Source of the DNA: CAYRJD01 sp965212125
GTDB lineage: Bacteria; Actinomycetota; Acidimicrobiia; Acidimicrobiales; Poriferisodalaceae
Assembly (NCBI GenBank): GCA_965212125.1
Contig: OZ243045.1
Location: 1,240,001 to 1,304,000 of the forward strand
Direction of reading: 5' to 3'
DNA: 64,000 nt
Below are positions 25,720 to 34,782 of the stretch, in pieces. Position 1 is the stretch's first letter. Each line of letters opens with the position of its first letter. The translations under genes were made by a program, and so were the position numbers. A model generated the notes under the pieces. The model was given only the letters and a program-made list of their open reading frames with translations. It was not told the DNA's origin and did no database searches.

Positions 25720-28700
25720 TCAGTCCAGCGCTAGGTAGCTCTGCAGAGGACGCACCCGCAATGGCTGGTTGTTGCGCAGCGAAATGCCTAGCGCGGCTGC
25801 GCGGGCGGCCGCCAAGGTTGTCAGAGTCGGGACGCCGTTCGCCAACGCTGCGCTGCGGATGCGGCGACCGTCGGCTCGTGGACCTTGGCCGGCTGGCGTG
25901 TTGATCACCAACTGCACCTGCCCTGTCGCTAGTAGCTGCACGGCATCAACCCCGGCGCTTATCTCTTGGCCGTCCGGGGTCAGTTTCGCCACCACCTGCG
26001 CTACCTCTACGCCGGCCTCGCTCAGGTAGCTGGCGGTGCCTGCGGTGGCGACAATCGCAAAGCCAAGCTCGCTCAGCGTTCGCGCCACCTCCACCCCTTC
26101 GGACTTGTCTTGGGCGGCCAGCGACATGAACACCGTGCCGTCTTCGGGCAGCGCCTCGCCCGCAGCTAGCTGGCTTTTCGCAAACGCCAACCCAAAGTTT
26201 TCGTCTATGCCCATGACCTCGCCGGTGGATCGCATCTCTGGTCCAAGCACGGTGTCCACGGTCGGGAAACGATCGAACGGCATCACTGCCTCTTTCACCG
26301 CCACGTAGCCGTCCTGCGCAGATTCGGTAAGAACTCCGTTTTCACGCAGCTGCGCCAGGCTTTCGCCCGCCATCACCCTTGCCGCCACCTTGGCTAGCTG
26401 AACGCCGGTCGCCTTGGCCACGAACGGAACCGTGCGTGATGCGCGCGGGTTGGCTTCCAGCACAAACACCTTCTCGTCTTTGACCGCAAACTGAACGTTC
26501 AGCAGCCCCACGACTTGCAGTCGTTCCGCTAGGCGGCGCGTGTAATCAACGATGGTTGTGCGCGCTTGCTCGCTGAGATTGGGCGGCGGGATGGCGCACG
26601 CGCTGTCGCCGGAGTGCACGCCGGCTTGTTCGACGTGCTCCATGATTCCGCCCAGCACCCACTCGCCGGTGTGGTCTCGCAGCGAATCCACATCTACTTC
26701 GGTTGCGTCTTCTAAGAAGCGATCCACCAGCACGGGGCGGTCCGCGCTGAGGCCACCCTCGCGGCCCAGAGCGGTGAACGATGCCAGCTCGCCCATCGCC
26801 GACGCCAGCTCGGTCTCGTCGTACACGATCGTCATGGCTCGCCCGCCTAGCACATAGCTGGGACGTAGCAGCACCGGATAGCCCACCGCAGAGCAGACCG
26901 CTAGCGCGCTGTCGATGTCGGTCGCAGTGCCGCCCGGTGGTTGCGGTATTTCAAGCTCGGTGCACAGTGCGTTCCAGCGGGCGCGGTCTTCGGCTAGGTC
27001 GATTGATGCTGGCGCGGTGCCGCAGATCAGTCCGGCGTCAAGGCTGGCTGCCAGCTTCAGTGGGGTTTGTCCGCCCAGGCTGACAATCACGCCTACCGGC
27101 TTTTCGGCGTCGATTACGTTTTGCACGTCTTCGGCTGTTAGCGGCTCGAAGTACAGGCGGTCTGAGGTGTCGTAATCGGTGGAGACGGTTTCGGGGTTGC
27201 AGTTGACCATGACGGTTTCGTAGCCGGCCTCCGACAGGGCGAAGCTGGCGTGCACGCAGCAGTAGTCAAACTCGATGCCTTGGCCGATGCGGTTGGGGCC
27301 GGCGCCCAATATCACGATGCGGTCGCGGCTGGGTGCGCTGACCTCGTCTTCGTCTTCGTAGGTGGAGTAGTGGTAGGGGGTGGATGCGTCGAACTCTGCG
27401 GCGCAGGTGTCGACCGTTTTGAACACGGGCTTGACGCCGGCGGCTAATCGTGCGGCACGGACTTCGGATTGCGTGCATGACCAGAGGTAGGCGAGCTGTT
27501 CGTCGGCGAAGCCCAGACGTTTGGCGCGCAGCCATTGTTGTTTGGTCAGTTGGGGGACGCCGGGGGTGGAGGTCGCGCTGGCGGCGGTGGCGGTGCTCGT
27601 GCCAGCGGTGGTGGGCGTGCTCGCGGTGGCGGTTTCAAGTTCCAGGCGCTCCTCCACGATCATCAACATCTGATCGACAAACCACGGATCAATGCTTGAC
27701 GCCGCTGAAACCTGATCGGCATCTACTCCTCTGCGCAGCAGCTCGCCGACCTCGAACAATCGTTCGGGCGTGGGCGCGGCGATGGCTGCTAGCAGGTCGT
27801 CGTTGCTGAGCTGTTCATATTGCTGCTCGCCCGAATCGGCATTCAGTCCGAAGCGGCCTTGCTCCAGAGAACGCAGAGCCTTTTGCAGGCTTTCCGGGAA
27901 GGTGCGCCCGATCGCCATTACCTCACCGACCGACTGCATCTGCGGGCCCAGCACGGGCACCGCGCCGGGCAGCTTCTCAAACGCCCAGCGGGGAATCTTT
28001 GTTACGACGTAATCGATGGCTGGCTCAAAGCTGGCGGGTGTTTCTTTGGTTATGTCGTTGCGGATCTCGTTGAGCGTGTAGCCCACCGCCAGCAGGGCGG
28101 CGATCTTGGCGATCGGAAATCCGGTTGCTTTGGAGGCCAGCGCAGAGCTGCGACTGACACGCGGGTTCATCTCGATGATGATTTGCTCGCCCGTGGTCGG
28201 GTTGACGGCGAACTGCACGTTGGAGCCGCCCGTCTCAACGCCGATGCGGCGCATGCAGGCGAACGCGTCGTCACGCATCTTTTGGTACTCAACGTCGCTG
28301 AGCGTTTGCGCCGGGGCGACGGTGACCGAATCGCCGGTGTGCACCCCCATCGCATCTACGTTTTCGATTGAGCAGATAACCACGCAGTTGTCGGCTTGGT
28401 CGCGCATCACTTCTAGCTCAAACTCTTTCCAGCCCTGAATGGATTGCTCGATGAGGATTTCAGAGATGGGGCTGGCGTCTAGGCCGGTGGCGGCGACCTG
28501 ATCGAACTCTTCAGGGGTCATGGCGAACGCAGCGCCCTTGCCGCCCAAAATGTAGGCGGGGCGAATGATGACCGGCAGGCCGATCTCATCTAGCAGGGCG
28601 CGGGCTTGGTCGATGTCGTGCGCTACCGCTGAGCGGGCGCATTGCAGGCCGATCTCTTCCATGGCTTCGCGGAACTTGCCGCGGTCTTCGGCGGTCGCTA

Positions 28701-29067
28701 TCGCTGGTTCGCTGGCGCCGATTAGCTCAACGTTGTATTTGTCGAGCACTCCGCTGTGGCTCAGTTCGGTCGTCAGGTTGAGGGCGGTCTGTCCGCCGAG
28801 GGTGGGTAGCAGCGCGTCGGGGCGTTCGGCTTTGATGATGGCCTCTAGCACCGTGGCGTCTAGCGGTTCGATGTAGGTGGCGTCGGCAAAGTCGGGGTCG
28901 GTCATGATGGTCGCCGGATTTGAGTTGGCGAGAATCACCCGGTAGCCCTGTTTTCGTAGCTCACGGCACGCCTGGGTGCCGGAGTAGTCGAACTCGCAGG
29001 CTTGGCCGATGACTATCGGACCCGACCCGATGATCAAGATGCTGGAGATGTCTGTGCGGGCGGGCAT
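25720..29067 (-). CDS. carB: Carbamoyl-phosphate synthase large subunit
   Basis: Synthesises carbamoyl phosphate from ammonia, bicarbonate and two ATP. Two ATP-grasp halves are visible, starting ILIIGSGPIVIGQACEFDYSG and VILGAGPNRIGQGIEFDYC, with the paired EMNPRVSRSSAL and EANPRASRTVPF motifs, and a C-terminal MGS-like allosteric domain. 1115 aa; a Thr/Ala/Ser repeat insert (ETATASTPTTAGTSTATAA) lies near residue 490 between the halves. The start codon overlaps the carA stop by one base (TAATG), implying translational coupling. Confidence 0.97.
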   Translation of the reverse strand: MPARTDISSILIIGSGPIVIGQACEFDYSGTQACRELRKQGYRVILANSNPATIMTDPDFADATYIEPLDATVLEAIIKAERPDALLPTLGGQTALNLTTELSHSGVLDKYNVELIGASEPAIATAEDRGKFREAMEEIGLQCARSAVAHDIDQARALLDEIGLPVIIRPAYILGGKGAAFAMTPEEFDQVAATGLDASPISEILIEQSIQGWKEFELEVMRDQADNCVVICSIENVDAMGVHTGDSVTVAPAQTLSDVEYQKMRDDAFACMRRIGVETGGSNVQFAVNPTTGEQIIIEMNPRVSRSSALASKATGFPIAKIAALLAVGYTLNEIRNDITKETPASFEPAIDYVVTKIPRWAFEKLPGAVPVLGPQMQSVGEVMAIGRTFPESLQKALRSLEQGRFGLNADSGEQQYEQLSNDDLLAAIAAPTPERLFEVGELLRRGVDADQVSAASSIDPWFVDQMLMIVEERLELETATASTPTTAGTSTATAASATSTPGVPQLTKQQWLRAKRLGFADEQLAYLWSCTQSEVRAARLAAGVKPVFKTVDTCAAEFDASTPYHYSTYEDEDEVSAPSRDRIVILGAGPNRIGQGIEFDYCCVHASFALSEAGYETVMVNCNPETVSTDYDTSDRLYFEPLTAEDVQNVIDAEKPVGVIVSLGGQTPLKLAASLDAGLICGTAPASIDLAEDRARWNALCTELEIPQPPGGTATDIDSALAVCSAVGYPVLLRPSYVLGGRAMTIVYDETELASAMGELASFTALGREGGLSADRPVLVDRFLEDATEVDVDSLRDHTGEWVLGGIMEHVEQAGVHSGDSACAIPPPNLSEQARTTIVDYTRRLAERLQVVGLLNVQFAVKDEKVFVLEANPRASRTVPFVAKATGVQLAKVAARVMAGESLAQLRENGVLTESAQDGYVAVKEAVMPFDRFPTVDTVLGPEMRSTGEVMGIDENFGLAFAKSQLAAGEALPEDGTVFMSLAAQDKSEGVEVARTLSELGFAIVATAGTASYLSEAGVEVAQVVAKLTPDGQEISAGVDAVQLLATGQVQLVINTPAGQGPRADGRRIRSAALANGVPTLTTLAAARAAALGISLRNNQPLRVRPLQSYLALD

Positions 29068-30296
29068 TAGCTGGGCTGGTTCTCGTTGCTGCGCTGCTTG
29101 CTGCGTTTGTTGCGTTTGCTGTTGCGACCGCCCGCTTTGGTCGGCGAGCCGTGCACCTTGCGCATCAGGTCGTCAAAGCGGTTGAACAAGTAGCGCGCAT
29201 CGTGCGGGCCAGGGCTCGCTTCCGGGTGGTACTGCACTGCGAACGCTGGCAGCTCGTCGTGGCTGAAGCCTTCCAGAGTGTCGTCATTCAGGCAGATGTG
29301 AGTTTGCGTCACACCGGGCACCGAGTCGGCCTCGACGGCGAAGTTGTGGTTCTGGCTGGTTATTTCAACGGCGCCGGTGGACTTGTTGAGAACCGGAACG
29401 TTGCCGCCGTGGTGGCCGAACTTCATCTTGTAGGAGCGGCCGCCAAGCGCTAGCGCCAACGCCTGTTGCCCCAGGCATATTCCAAACACTGGCACCGCTT
29501 CAAGCAGCGTGGGCAGTTCGGTTAGCAGCGGGCCGATCAGTTCGGGATCGCCCGGGCCGTTCGATAAGAACACGCCGTGCGGCTCTCGCTCTAGCACCTC
29601 ATCGGCGGTGGTTGAGGCGGGCACCACTTCAACCTGGGCCATTGCGCCTAGCTGCGCCACGATTGCGGCCTTGATGCCGAGATCGAAAGCCACCACACGC
29701 CAACCGTCTTGGTTGGCGAGCTTCGTGAATTTGTAGGGCTGCGGCGTGGTTACCTGGCTCACGAGGTTGACGCCGGTTGTGCCTGGCTCGGCTTGGGCGG
29801 CGGCTTTGAGCGCGGCTGTGGCGGTGGCGAACTCTGCGGGGGTGGTGCCGACCGGGCCGAAGGCGCCGGGCATTGCGCCGTGCTCACGGATGTGGCGAGT
29901 TAGTCGGCGAGTGTCAATGCCGGCGATAGCGGCGAGGTTGGTGGCTGCCAGGTATTCCTGCAGGCTGTCTTGCGCTCGCCAGTTTGAGTGGCGGCGGGCT
30001 AGGTCGCGGATGATCACGCCGCGACAATGTGGGCGGCTTGCTTCGTTGTCGGCTGCGGTGGTGCCGTAGTTGCCGATGTGCGGGTAGGTGAAGGTGATGA
30101 TTTGGCCGGCGTAGGACGGGTCGGAGATGACCTCTTGGTAGCCGTACATGGTGGTGTTGAAAACGACCTCGCCTGCGGTGATTTGGCTGGGGTCGGGCTG
30201 GTTTGGTTCGGGCTGGCCTGCGGTCGCACCGATGAACTCGCCCTCAAACACGGCGCCGTCGGATAGAACCAGTGCGCCGGGAGTGATTCGGGTCAT
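29067..30296 (-). CDS. carA: Carbamoyl-phosphate synthase small (glutaminase) subunit
   Basis: Supplies ammonia from glutamine to CarB. N-terminal domain with GEVVFNTTMYGYQEVISDPSY; class I glutaminase with nucleophile Cys in FGICLGQQALALALGG and the catalytic His/Glu in VQYHPEASPGPHD. The residue after GICLG is Gln rather than the more common His, which is tolerated in the family. The C-terminus carries a basic Lys/Arg/Asn tail of ~30 residues that is not part of the domain. Begins 16 nt after the pyrC stop in the pyr operon. Confidence 0.96.
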   Translation of the reverse strand: MTRITPGALVLSDGAVFEGEFIGATAGQPEPNQPDPSQITAGEVVFNTTMYGYQEVISDPSYAGQIITFTYPHIGNYGTTAADNEASRPHCRGVIIRDLARRHSNWRAQDSLQEYLAATNLAAIAGIDTRRLTRHIREHGAMPGAFGPVGTTPAEFATATAALKAAAQAEPGTTGVNLVSQVTTPQPYKFTKLANQDGWRVVAFDLGIKAAIVAQLGAMAQVEVVPASTTADEVLEREPHGVFLSNGPGDPELIGPLLTELPTLLEAVPVFGICLGQQALALALGGRSYKMKFGHHGGNVPVLNKSTGAVEITSQNHNFAVEADSVPGVTQTHICLNDDTLEGFSHDELPAFAVQYHPEASPGPHDARYLFNRFDDLMRKVHGSPTKAGGRNSKRNKRSKQRSNENQPS

Positions 30297-30312
30297 GCCG
30301 TTTCCAATCGGG

Positions 30313-31680
30313 TCATACCGCGCTTAGCTCTTGCGGCTCTTGCGCGGCGACTAGTGCGTTGTCGCGCACGACTAGCTGCCCTTCATAAATGGTGTGGCGC
30401 ACGCGCCCGGTGAGCGTGTGATCCAGGTACGGGCTGTTGTGCGATCTTGAAACCAGATCGCTCGCCGTCAGCTGCCATTGGGTGGTCGGATCGATAACGG
30501 TCAGGTTGGCGGGCGCGCCCGGTTCAATCCGATGGCCGTGGCAATCCGCAATCCCTGCCAAAGTTGCTGGCTGCCAGCTAAGAGCCGCTAAGGCTTGTGG
30601 CAGCGACAGGTCGCAGCTGCCGATCGCCACTGCCGCTGCGGTTTGCAGTCCGAGCACGCCCGGTGGCGCTAGCTCAAAGGGAACCTCCACCTGCTCGCTG
30701 GGGTGCGCAATGTGTCCGCTGACGATGGCATCAATCGTGCCGTCGGCTACTCCGGCTCGCAGGGCGTCTCGGTCTGCGTTGGTGCGGTAAGGCGGTTGGG
30801 CTCGCAGGCGCGGATCAAACTGCGCGCAATCTGCATCGGTGAAGTGGAGATGCTGCGCGGTGACCGATGCGCTGATGTTGATCTCGCTTGCCTTGGCCTG
30901 ACGCAGTCGCTCAACGGCGCCCGCGGTGCTGATGCGGTCAAGATGCACGTGGCAGTCGGTGGCGCGGGCAAGGTTGATTAGCAGGTCGGTCGCTATTTCT
31001 TCGGACACCGCCGGCTCTGCCCGCAGACCTAGTCGGGCTGAGATTGCCCCTTCCGCCATGGCGGTGTTTTCGGCTAGGCAGGGAGTGAATGGCGCTACCG
31101 CCACCGTGGCGCCCAGCGATTGTGCGTACTGCATGGCTCGCAGCGCCAGACGTGGGTTGGGTTGCGTGGCGACGTCGGTGAACCAGCTAACTCCCGCCTT
31201 TGACAGTTCGCCAAGCGGTGCCAGATGCGTGCCCGCTGCGTTGATGCTTAGCGTCGCCGCGTTGATTACCGCGCAGCTTGACCGGTGCGCTAGTCGGCGT
31301 TGCTCGGCTAGGGCGATCTCGCTGTCAAGCGGCGGGTCTGTGTTCGGCTGCGCTTGCACTGCGGTGTAGCCGCCCAGAGCGGCCGCCGCTGTTGCGGTGG
31401 TGACCGTTTCGGCTTGCTCGTTGCCGGGTTCGCCCAGGCAGGCGAACAGATCCACCAGGCCGGGAGTTACGACGCAGCCGTCGGCCTCAAGCGTGTGGGT
31501 TTGGGTGGGGCGACCGGCGGGGTCGATTTGGCTGATTGTGGAATCGCTGACTATCCCGTCTACTGCGGCGATTGTTCCGGCGCTTATCAGTACGTCGGCT
31601 TTGCGGCGACCGGTGACGTCAAGCACTTCGCCGCCGCGGATTAGTAGCCGCGGGCTGGGCGCGGTGTCGGCGGCTGTCAT
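30313..31680 (-). CDS. pyrC: Dihydroorotase-like protein lacking the metal-binding motif
   Basis: Occupies the pyrC position and has the family architecture, but key catalytic residues are changed. The strand after VTPGLVD reads LFACLGEPGNEQ where active enzymes have LHVHLREPG, so both His ligands and the Arg are lost (residues 79-83). The later His of the HxxHxST element is replaced (HVHLDRISTAG), and the DHAPH motif reads SGHIAHPSEQ, losing the catalytic Asp. The surrounding scaffold (QPNTDPP, DGTIDAIV, APPGVLGLQT) is preserved and the frame is intact, so it is not a decaying gene. Non-catalytic PyrC-like subunits are known in some ATCase complexes. The start overlaps pyrB by 4 nt. Confidence 0.9.
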   Translation of the reverse strand: MTAADTAPSPRLLIRGGEVLDVTGRRKADVLISAGTIAAVDGIVSDSTISQIDPAGRPTQTHTLEADGCVVTPGLVDLFACLGEPGNEQAETVTTATAAAALGGYTAVQAQPNTDPPLDSEIALAEQRRLAHRSSCAVINAATLSINAAGTHLAPLGELSKAGVSWFTDVATQPNPRLALRAMQYAQSLGATVAVAPFTPCLAENTAMAEGAISARLGLRAEPAVSEEIATDLLINLARATDCHVHLDRISTAGAVERLRQAKASEINISASVTAQHLHFTDADCAQFDPRLRAQPPYRTNADRDALRAGVADGTIDAIVSGHIAHPSEQVEVPFELAPPGVLGLQTAAAVAIGSCDLSLPQALAALSWQPATLAGIADCHGHRIEPGAPANLTVIDPTTQWQLTASDLVSRSHNSPYLDHTLTGRVRHTIYEGQLVVRDNALVAAQEPQELSAV

Positions 31681-32849
31681 GCTTCTCCGGCTTCGCTGCT
31701 GCCGCTGTTTTCGCCGAGCAGTCGGAACAAGACCGCCATGCGCGCCGCTACGCCGTGAGTTACTTGGCTGGCGATGAGCGCTGTGCCGCTGTGCTTGTTG
31801 CCTTGCAGGCTGTCAATGACATCACCCGCCACTTCTATGCCTCGGTTGACAGGCCCCGGATGCGTGATGACGGCGTGCTTGGCAAGGCGGCGGGCGCGCT
31901 CGGATGTGAGCCCGTAGCTGTGGATGTAATCGCGCGGCGGGCCGATCAAGGCTTCGTGGATGCGTTCTTGTTGCAGTCGCAGCAGGCCGACTACGTCTAG
32001 GTCGCCGATCACCTCGTCAAAATCGTGGCAGACCTCTACCGGCCAGCCAGCAATATCGGCTGGCAGCAAGGTTGGCGGCGCAATCAAAGACACCTTTGCG
32101 CCCAGCGCGGCGTAGACAGCCACGTTGCTGCGCGCCACTCGGCTAAACGCAATGTCGCCCACTAGCCCGATGTGACGCCCGGCCAGCGACCACGGGTCGG
32201 CACTCGGTGCGCTGCTCGGCTGGTCGTTCGGTGCGCTGCTCGGCTGGTCGCTCGCCGCGCCGCTTGTCTGATCGCCGCTCGCCGGATTCAGGTGTCGGCA
32301 AAGTGTGTAAGCGTCTTGAAGTGCCTGGGTTGGGTGCTGGTGGGCGCCATCGCCGGCGTTGATTATTGAGACCTGATTGTTGAGCCAGCCAGCGATCTGG
32401 TGTGGCACGCCTGCGTTTGCGTGGCGCACGACGATGGCGTCCACTCCCATCACGGCGATGGTTTCGGCGGTGTCACGGATCGACTCGCCCTTGCTGAGCG
32501 ACGATGAGGCCGCGCTGAACGTGAGCGTGTCTGCCGATAGTCGTTTGGCGGCTAGTTCAAACGACAGTCGGGTGCGGGTGGAGTCTTCAAAGAACGCCAG
32601 CACGATGGTTTTTGCGCGCAGGGCTGGCACTTTGGGGATCGGTCGGCGGGCGACTTCGGCGAAGCGGTCGGTTAGGTCAAGTAGCTGTCGCAGGCCCGTG
32701 TGATCACGGGTTTGGCTGGTTCGCCCGGCGGGGCTTATGCCTAGATCGTGTGCCTCTAGCAGGTGGTTGGCTGTGCCTTGGGTTGGCCCCACGCCCTTGG
32801 CTAGCCCCGTGCCTTTGTCAAGCACAGCCGTGTCGTCGGCGGACTTCAC
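31677..32849 (-). CDS. pyrB: Aspartate carbamoyltransferase catalytic subunit
   Basis: Condenses carbamoyl phosphate with aspartate. Carbamoyl-phosphate binding FFEDSTRTRLSFE, SSLSKGESIRDT (loop with Ser/Lys) and HPTQALQDAYTL are conserved; the aspartate domain carries the GLLRLQQER motif. Longer than usual (390 against ~310): an N-terminal extension of ~50 residues and an insert after CRHLN made of a repeated DQPSSAP unit, encoded by a 24-bp tandem repeat. ATGA overlaps link it to pyrR upstream and pyrC downstream. Confidence 0.96.
   Translation of the reverse strand: MKSADDTAVLDKGTGLAKGVGPTQGTANHLLEAHDLGISPAGRTSQTRDHTGLRQLLDLTDRFAEVARRPIPKVPALRAKTIVLAFFEDSTRTRLSFELAAKRLSADTLTFSAASSSLSKGESIRDTAETIAVMGVDAIVVRHANAGVPHQIAGWLNNQVSIINAGDGAHQHPTQALQDAYTLCRHLNPASGDQTSGAASDQPSSAPNDQPSSAPSADPWSLAGRHIGLVGDIAFSRVARSNVAVYAALGAKVSLIAPPTLLPADIAGWPVEVCHDFDEVIGDLDVVGLLRLQQERIHEALIGPPRDYIHSYGLTSERARRLAKHAVITHPGPVNRGIEVAGDVIDSLQGNKHSGTALIASQVTHGVAARMAVLFRLLGENSGSSEAGEA
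32204..32251 (-). repeat. 24-bp in-frame tandem repeat inside pyrB
   Basis: 32204-32227 and 32228-32251 match at 23 of 24 bases, and partial copies flank them. The repeat keeps the reading frame and encodes the DQPSSAP repeats of the PyrB insert. Confidence 0.85.
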
Positions 32850-33412
32850 TTCAGCATCTCCCCTAGCAAGACGCCTTCTAGATGCACGTCGACGACTTCC
32901 TCGCGGGCGGTCGGCAGGTTCTTGCCTACGTAGTCGGGTCTGATCGGCAGCTCGCGGTGCCCGCGGTCGATCATCACTGCTAGCTGCACTTCACGGGGAC
33001 GGCCGAAGTGAGTGAGCGCGTCTAGGGCGGCACGAACGGTTCGGCCAGTGAATAGCACGTCGTCAATCAGCACGACCTTGGCGCCGTTGATGTCGAAATC
33101 GATCTCGGTGTCGGCTTCGGGTAGGACCGGTCGCAGGCCGATGTCGTCGCGGTGCAGCGCCACGTCAAGCGTGCCGAACGGGACGTCTACCCCGTCAATC
33201 TCAAACAGCAGACGGGTGATCGCCATGCCGACGCGCACGCCGCCAGTTTGCAGGGCGACCAGGGAGACATCTTCAACGCCGTGATTGCGCTCAACGATCT
33301 CGTGGCTTATGCGAGTTAGCGCTCGCAGCACCCCGTTCGCGTCAAGGACGGTGCTTCGGGCAACAAAGGTGCCACCGTACGGTGGTGACATTCGTCGCTC
33401 GCGATCGGCCAC
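32846..33412 (-). CDS. pyrR: PyrR, pyr operon regulator / uracil phosphoribosyltransferase
   Basis: RNA-binding regulator of pyrimidine synthesis with UPRTase activity. The PRPP-binding loop is VVLIDDVLFTGRTVRAALDAL; the N-terminal RISHEIVERNHG and C-terminal REELPIRPDYVGKN-like stretch (here HRELPIRPDYVGKNLPTA) are typical. GTG 33412 is chosen because AAAGGAA (33419-33425) is 6 nt upstream. A PyrR-binding loop lies 24 nt upstream of the start. First gene of pyrR-pyrB-pyrC-carA-carB-pyrD-pyrF. Confidence 0.96.
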   Translation of the reverse strand: MADRERRMSPPYGGTFVARSTVLDANGVLRALTRISHEIVERNHGVEDVSLVALQTGGVRVGMAITRLLFEIDGVDVPFGTLDVALHRDDIGLRPVLPEADTEIDFDINGAKVVLIDDVLFTGRTVRAALDALTHFGRPREVQLAVMIDRGHRELPIRPDYVGKNLPTAREEVVDVHLEGVLLGEMLK

Positions 33413-33435
33413 GCGCGGTTCCTTTCATCCGTTCG

Positions 33436-33449
33436 AGCCTCGCTGGACT
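33436..33449 (-). promoter_or_regulatory. PyrR-binding loop in pyrR leader
   Basis: The minus strand reads AGTCCAGCGAGGCT, a perfect match to the PyrR-binding consensus ARUCCNGNGAGGYU, enclosed by a CGAG/CTCG stem. It is 24 nt upstream of the pyrR GTG and 11 nt upstream of its ribosome-binding site, with no room for an antiterminator/terminator pair. This fits the translational repression described for mycobacterial PyrR: UMP-bound PyrR would cover the leader and block initiation. Confidence 0.88.
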
Positions 33450-33472
33450 CGTTTTACGGCTGAGACTGCAGG

Positions 33473-33862
33473 CTAGCCGCGACAAGGCGCCAAGCCGCGC
33501 AGGCTGGAGCGGCTGACTAGCGCGAGGTCTGTTAGGTGGGTGCCGCGGGCTGGCGTTAGGCCTTTCAGTAAGACGGTGTTGAACGGGATTTGCACGGTGG
33601 CTTTGATGACGGAGCCGGCATCGCCGATGCAGACTTCGCAGCGGCTGGTGGGGGTAGCTGCTCGGCTGGTGGCACTGGCGCAGCGGGGCGGCTCTTCGCA
33701 GCCTTCGTAGGTGGCGCAGGATTCGGCGGTTTCTTTGATGAGCTCCTGTGCCTCGATGATGGCGCGGTCGCGGTGCACGATGGCGGAGGTGCTGTCCGCC
33801 GCCGCTGCGCTCAGCGTCGCCAGAGATGTGATGACTGCCAGAGCAATGATGGGGATGCTCAC
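33473..33862 (-). CDS. TadE-like small pilus-associated protein
   Basis: 129 aa. N-terminal hydrophobic segment (IPIIALAVITSLATLSAAAA), then an alternating, Cys-containing domain (CATYEGC, RC, RCEVC). The pattern matches the short TadE-like proteins that end actinobacterial Tad clusters. Its ATG overlaps the preceding TadE-like gene by 4 nt (ATGA). Last gene of the Tad operon; pyrR begins 60 nt downstream. Function as a minor pseudopilin is inferred. Confidence 0.68.
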   Translation of the reverse strand: MSIPIIALAVITSLATLSAAAADSTSAIVHRDRAIIEAQELIKETAESCATYEGCEEPPRCASATSRAATPTSRCEVCIGDAGSVIKATVQIPFNTVLLKGLTPARGTHLTDLALVSRSSLRGLAPCRG

Positions 33863-34287
33863 GGTTGGGGTGTTTGCGGCTGGATTGTTTGCGGTGCTAC
33901 TTGGCTGAACGGCTCGCTAACTGCGATTGTCTTTGTGGTGCTGGCGGTCGGGCTGCGTTCGGTCAATCGAGTTAGTAGCGGGCAGGTCACACGCACGACA
34001 ACTACTTGATTGCCGTCTGCGGCGACAACGTTGGCGGTGACTTCGTAGCGCGGCGATGCCGTATTGCAAACTCCGATCGCCGCGGCATTGACCGTGTCGG
34101 TTGCTAGCTCAAGTGCAAGCTCGGTTGGGCGCTGGTCGGCGATGCGTTCCGCTGCGATATCGGCTCCTCTTTGTGCCGCCGCTGACATTTGGGCCGAAGC
34201 CAACCCAGAGCTGCCGGAGTAATCAAGCAGCCAGATGCTCGCCACCAACACTGGCAGCAGCACTAGAAAACCGATCGACTCATCCAT
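33859..34287 (-). CDS. TadE-like pseudopilin
   Basis: 142 aa. MDESIGFLVLLPVLVASIWLLDY gives a short N-terminus with Glu before a hydrophobic helix, as in TadE/TadF pseudopilins, followed by AAQRGADIAAERIADQ (the usual Gln/Ala-rich amphipathic helix) and a periplasmic-type beta domain. A Thr/Gln/Pro tail ends the protein. Part of the Tad operon; overlaps the next gene by 4 nt. Confidence 0.75.
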   Translation of the reverse strand: MDESIGFLVLLPVLVASIWLLDYSGSSGLASAQMSAAAQRGADIAAERIADQRPTELALELATDTVNAAAIGVCNTASPRYEVTANVVAADGNQVVVVRVTCPLLTRLTERSPTASTTKTIAVSEPFSQVAPQTIQPQTPQP

Positions 34288-34335
34288 TGGGCTCGCCTTG
34301 CGCTGTTGGCGCTGCGCTTGCTAGCACCATGTTTG

Positions 34336-34749
34336 CTAGCACTGCGCCAGAGCTTCAACCGCGATCGTTGCGGTGTCGGCGCGGTGATGGCAAACGACTG
34401 CGGTCGCCGTTGGCAGCGGCAGCCATGACGACGCCGAAACCGTTACCCCTACAACCAGCGCACAGGCAGAGTCAATCTGCACCGACAAGGTTGTAGGGGT
34501 AACTGCCGCTAGCTGGCTAAGCCGACTAACCACTGCGTCCGCAGCGAGCGCTTGGGCTTGCTGGGATTGTGGCTCGTTGAGCACGCAGTTGAAATCGGGC
34601 GGCAGCCAATCCGCTACTGCGACCGCTCCCGCTCGGGCGGCACTGATTGCGGCTGCTTGACCGACGTGACTGACGAACAGCGACAGGCCGATAGCCAAGC
34701 AGATCATCACCACGCCGAACGTGCGCAATAGCGCTAGCGCCGATTCCAA
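34336..34749 (-). CDS. TadE-like pseudopilin
   Basis: 137 aa from a TTG start. ESALALLRTFGVVMICLAIGLSLF is a Glu-plus-hydrophobic helix followed by AAAISAARAGAVAVADW, again the TadE pattern, and a Cys-containing C-terminal domain (CVLNE, CALVV, CHHR, ending in Cys). Lies between the putative major pilin and the other TadE-like gene, 48 nt upstream of the latter. Confidence 0.68.
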   Translation of the reverse strand: MESALALLRTFGVVMICLAIGLSLFVSHVGQAAAISAARAGAVAVADWLPPDFNCVLNEPQSQQAQALAADAVVSRLSQLAAVTPTTLSVQIDSACALVVGVTVSASSWLPLPTATAVVCHHRADTATIAVEALAQC

Positions 34750-34782
34750 ACTTTGTGCGGGTTAGTAGCGGGGCTTGGAGAC

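Noticed and set aside
27820..28371. 183-codon plus-strand ORF
   Set aside because: Lies wholly antisense to carB, whose coding evidence is overwhelming.
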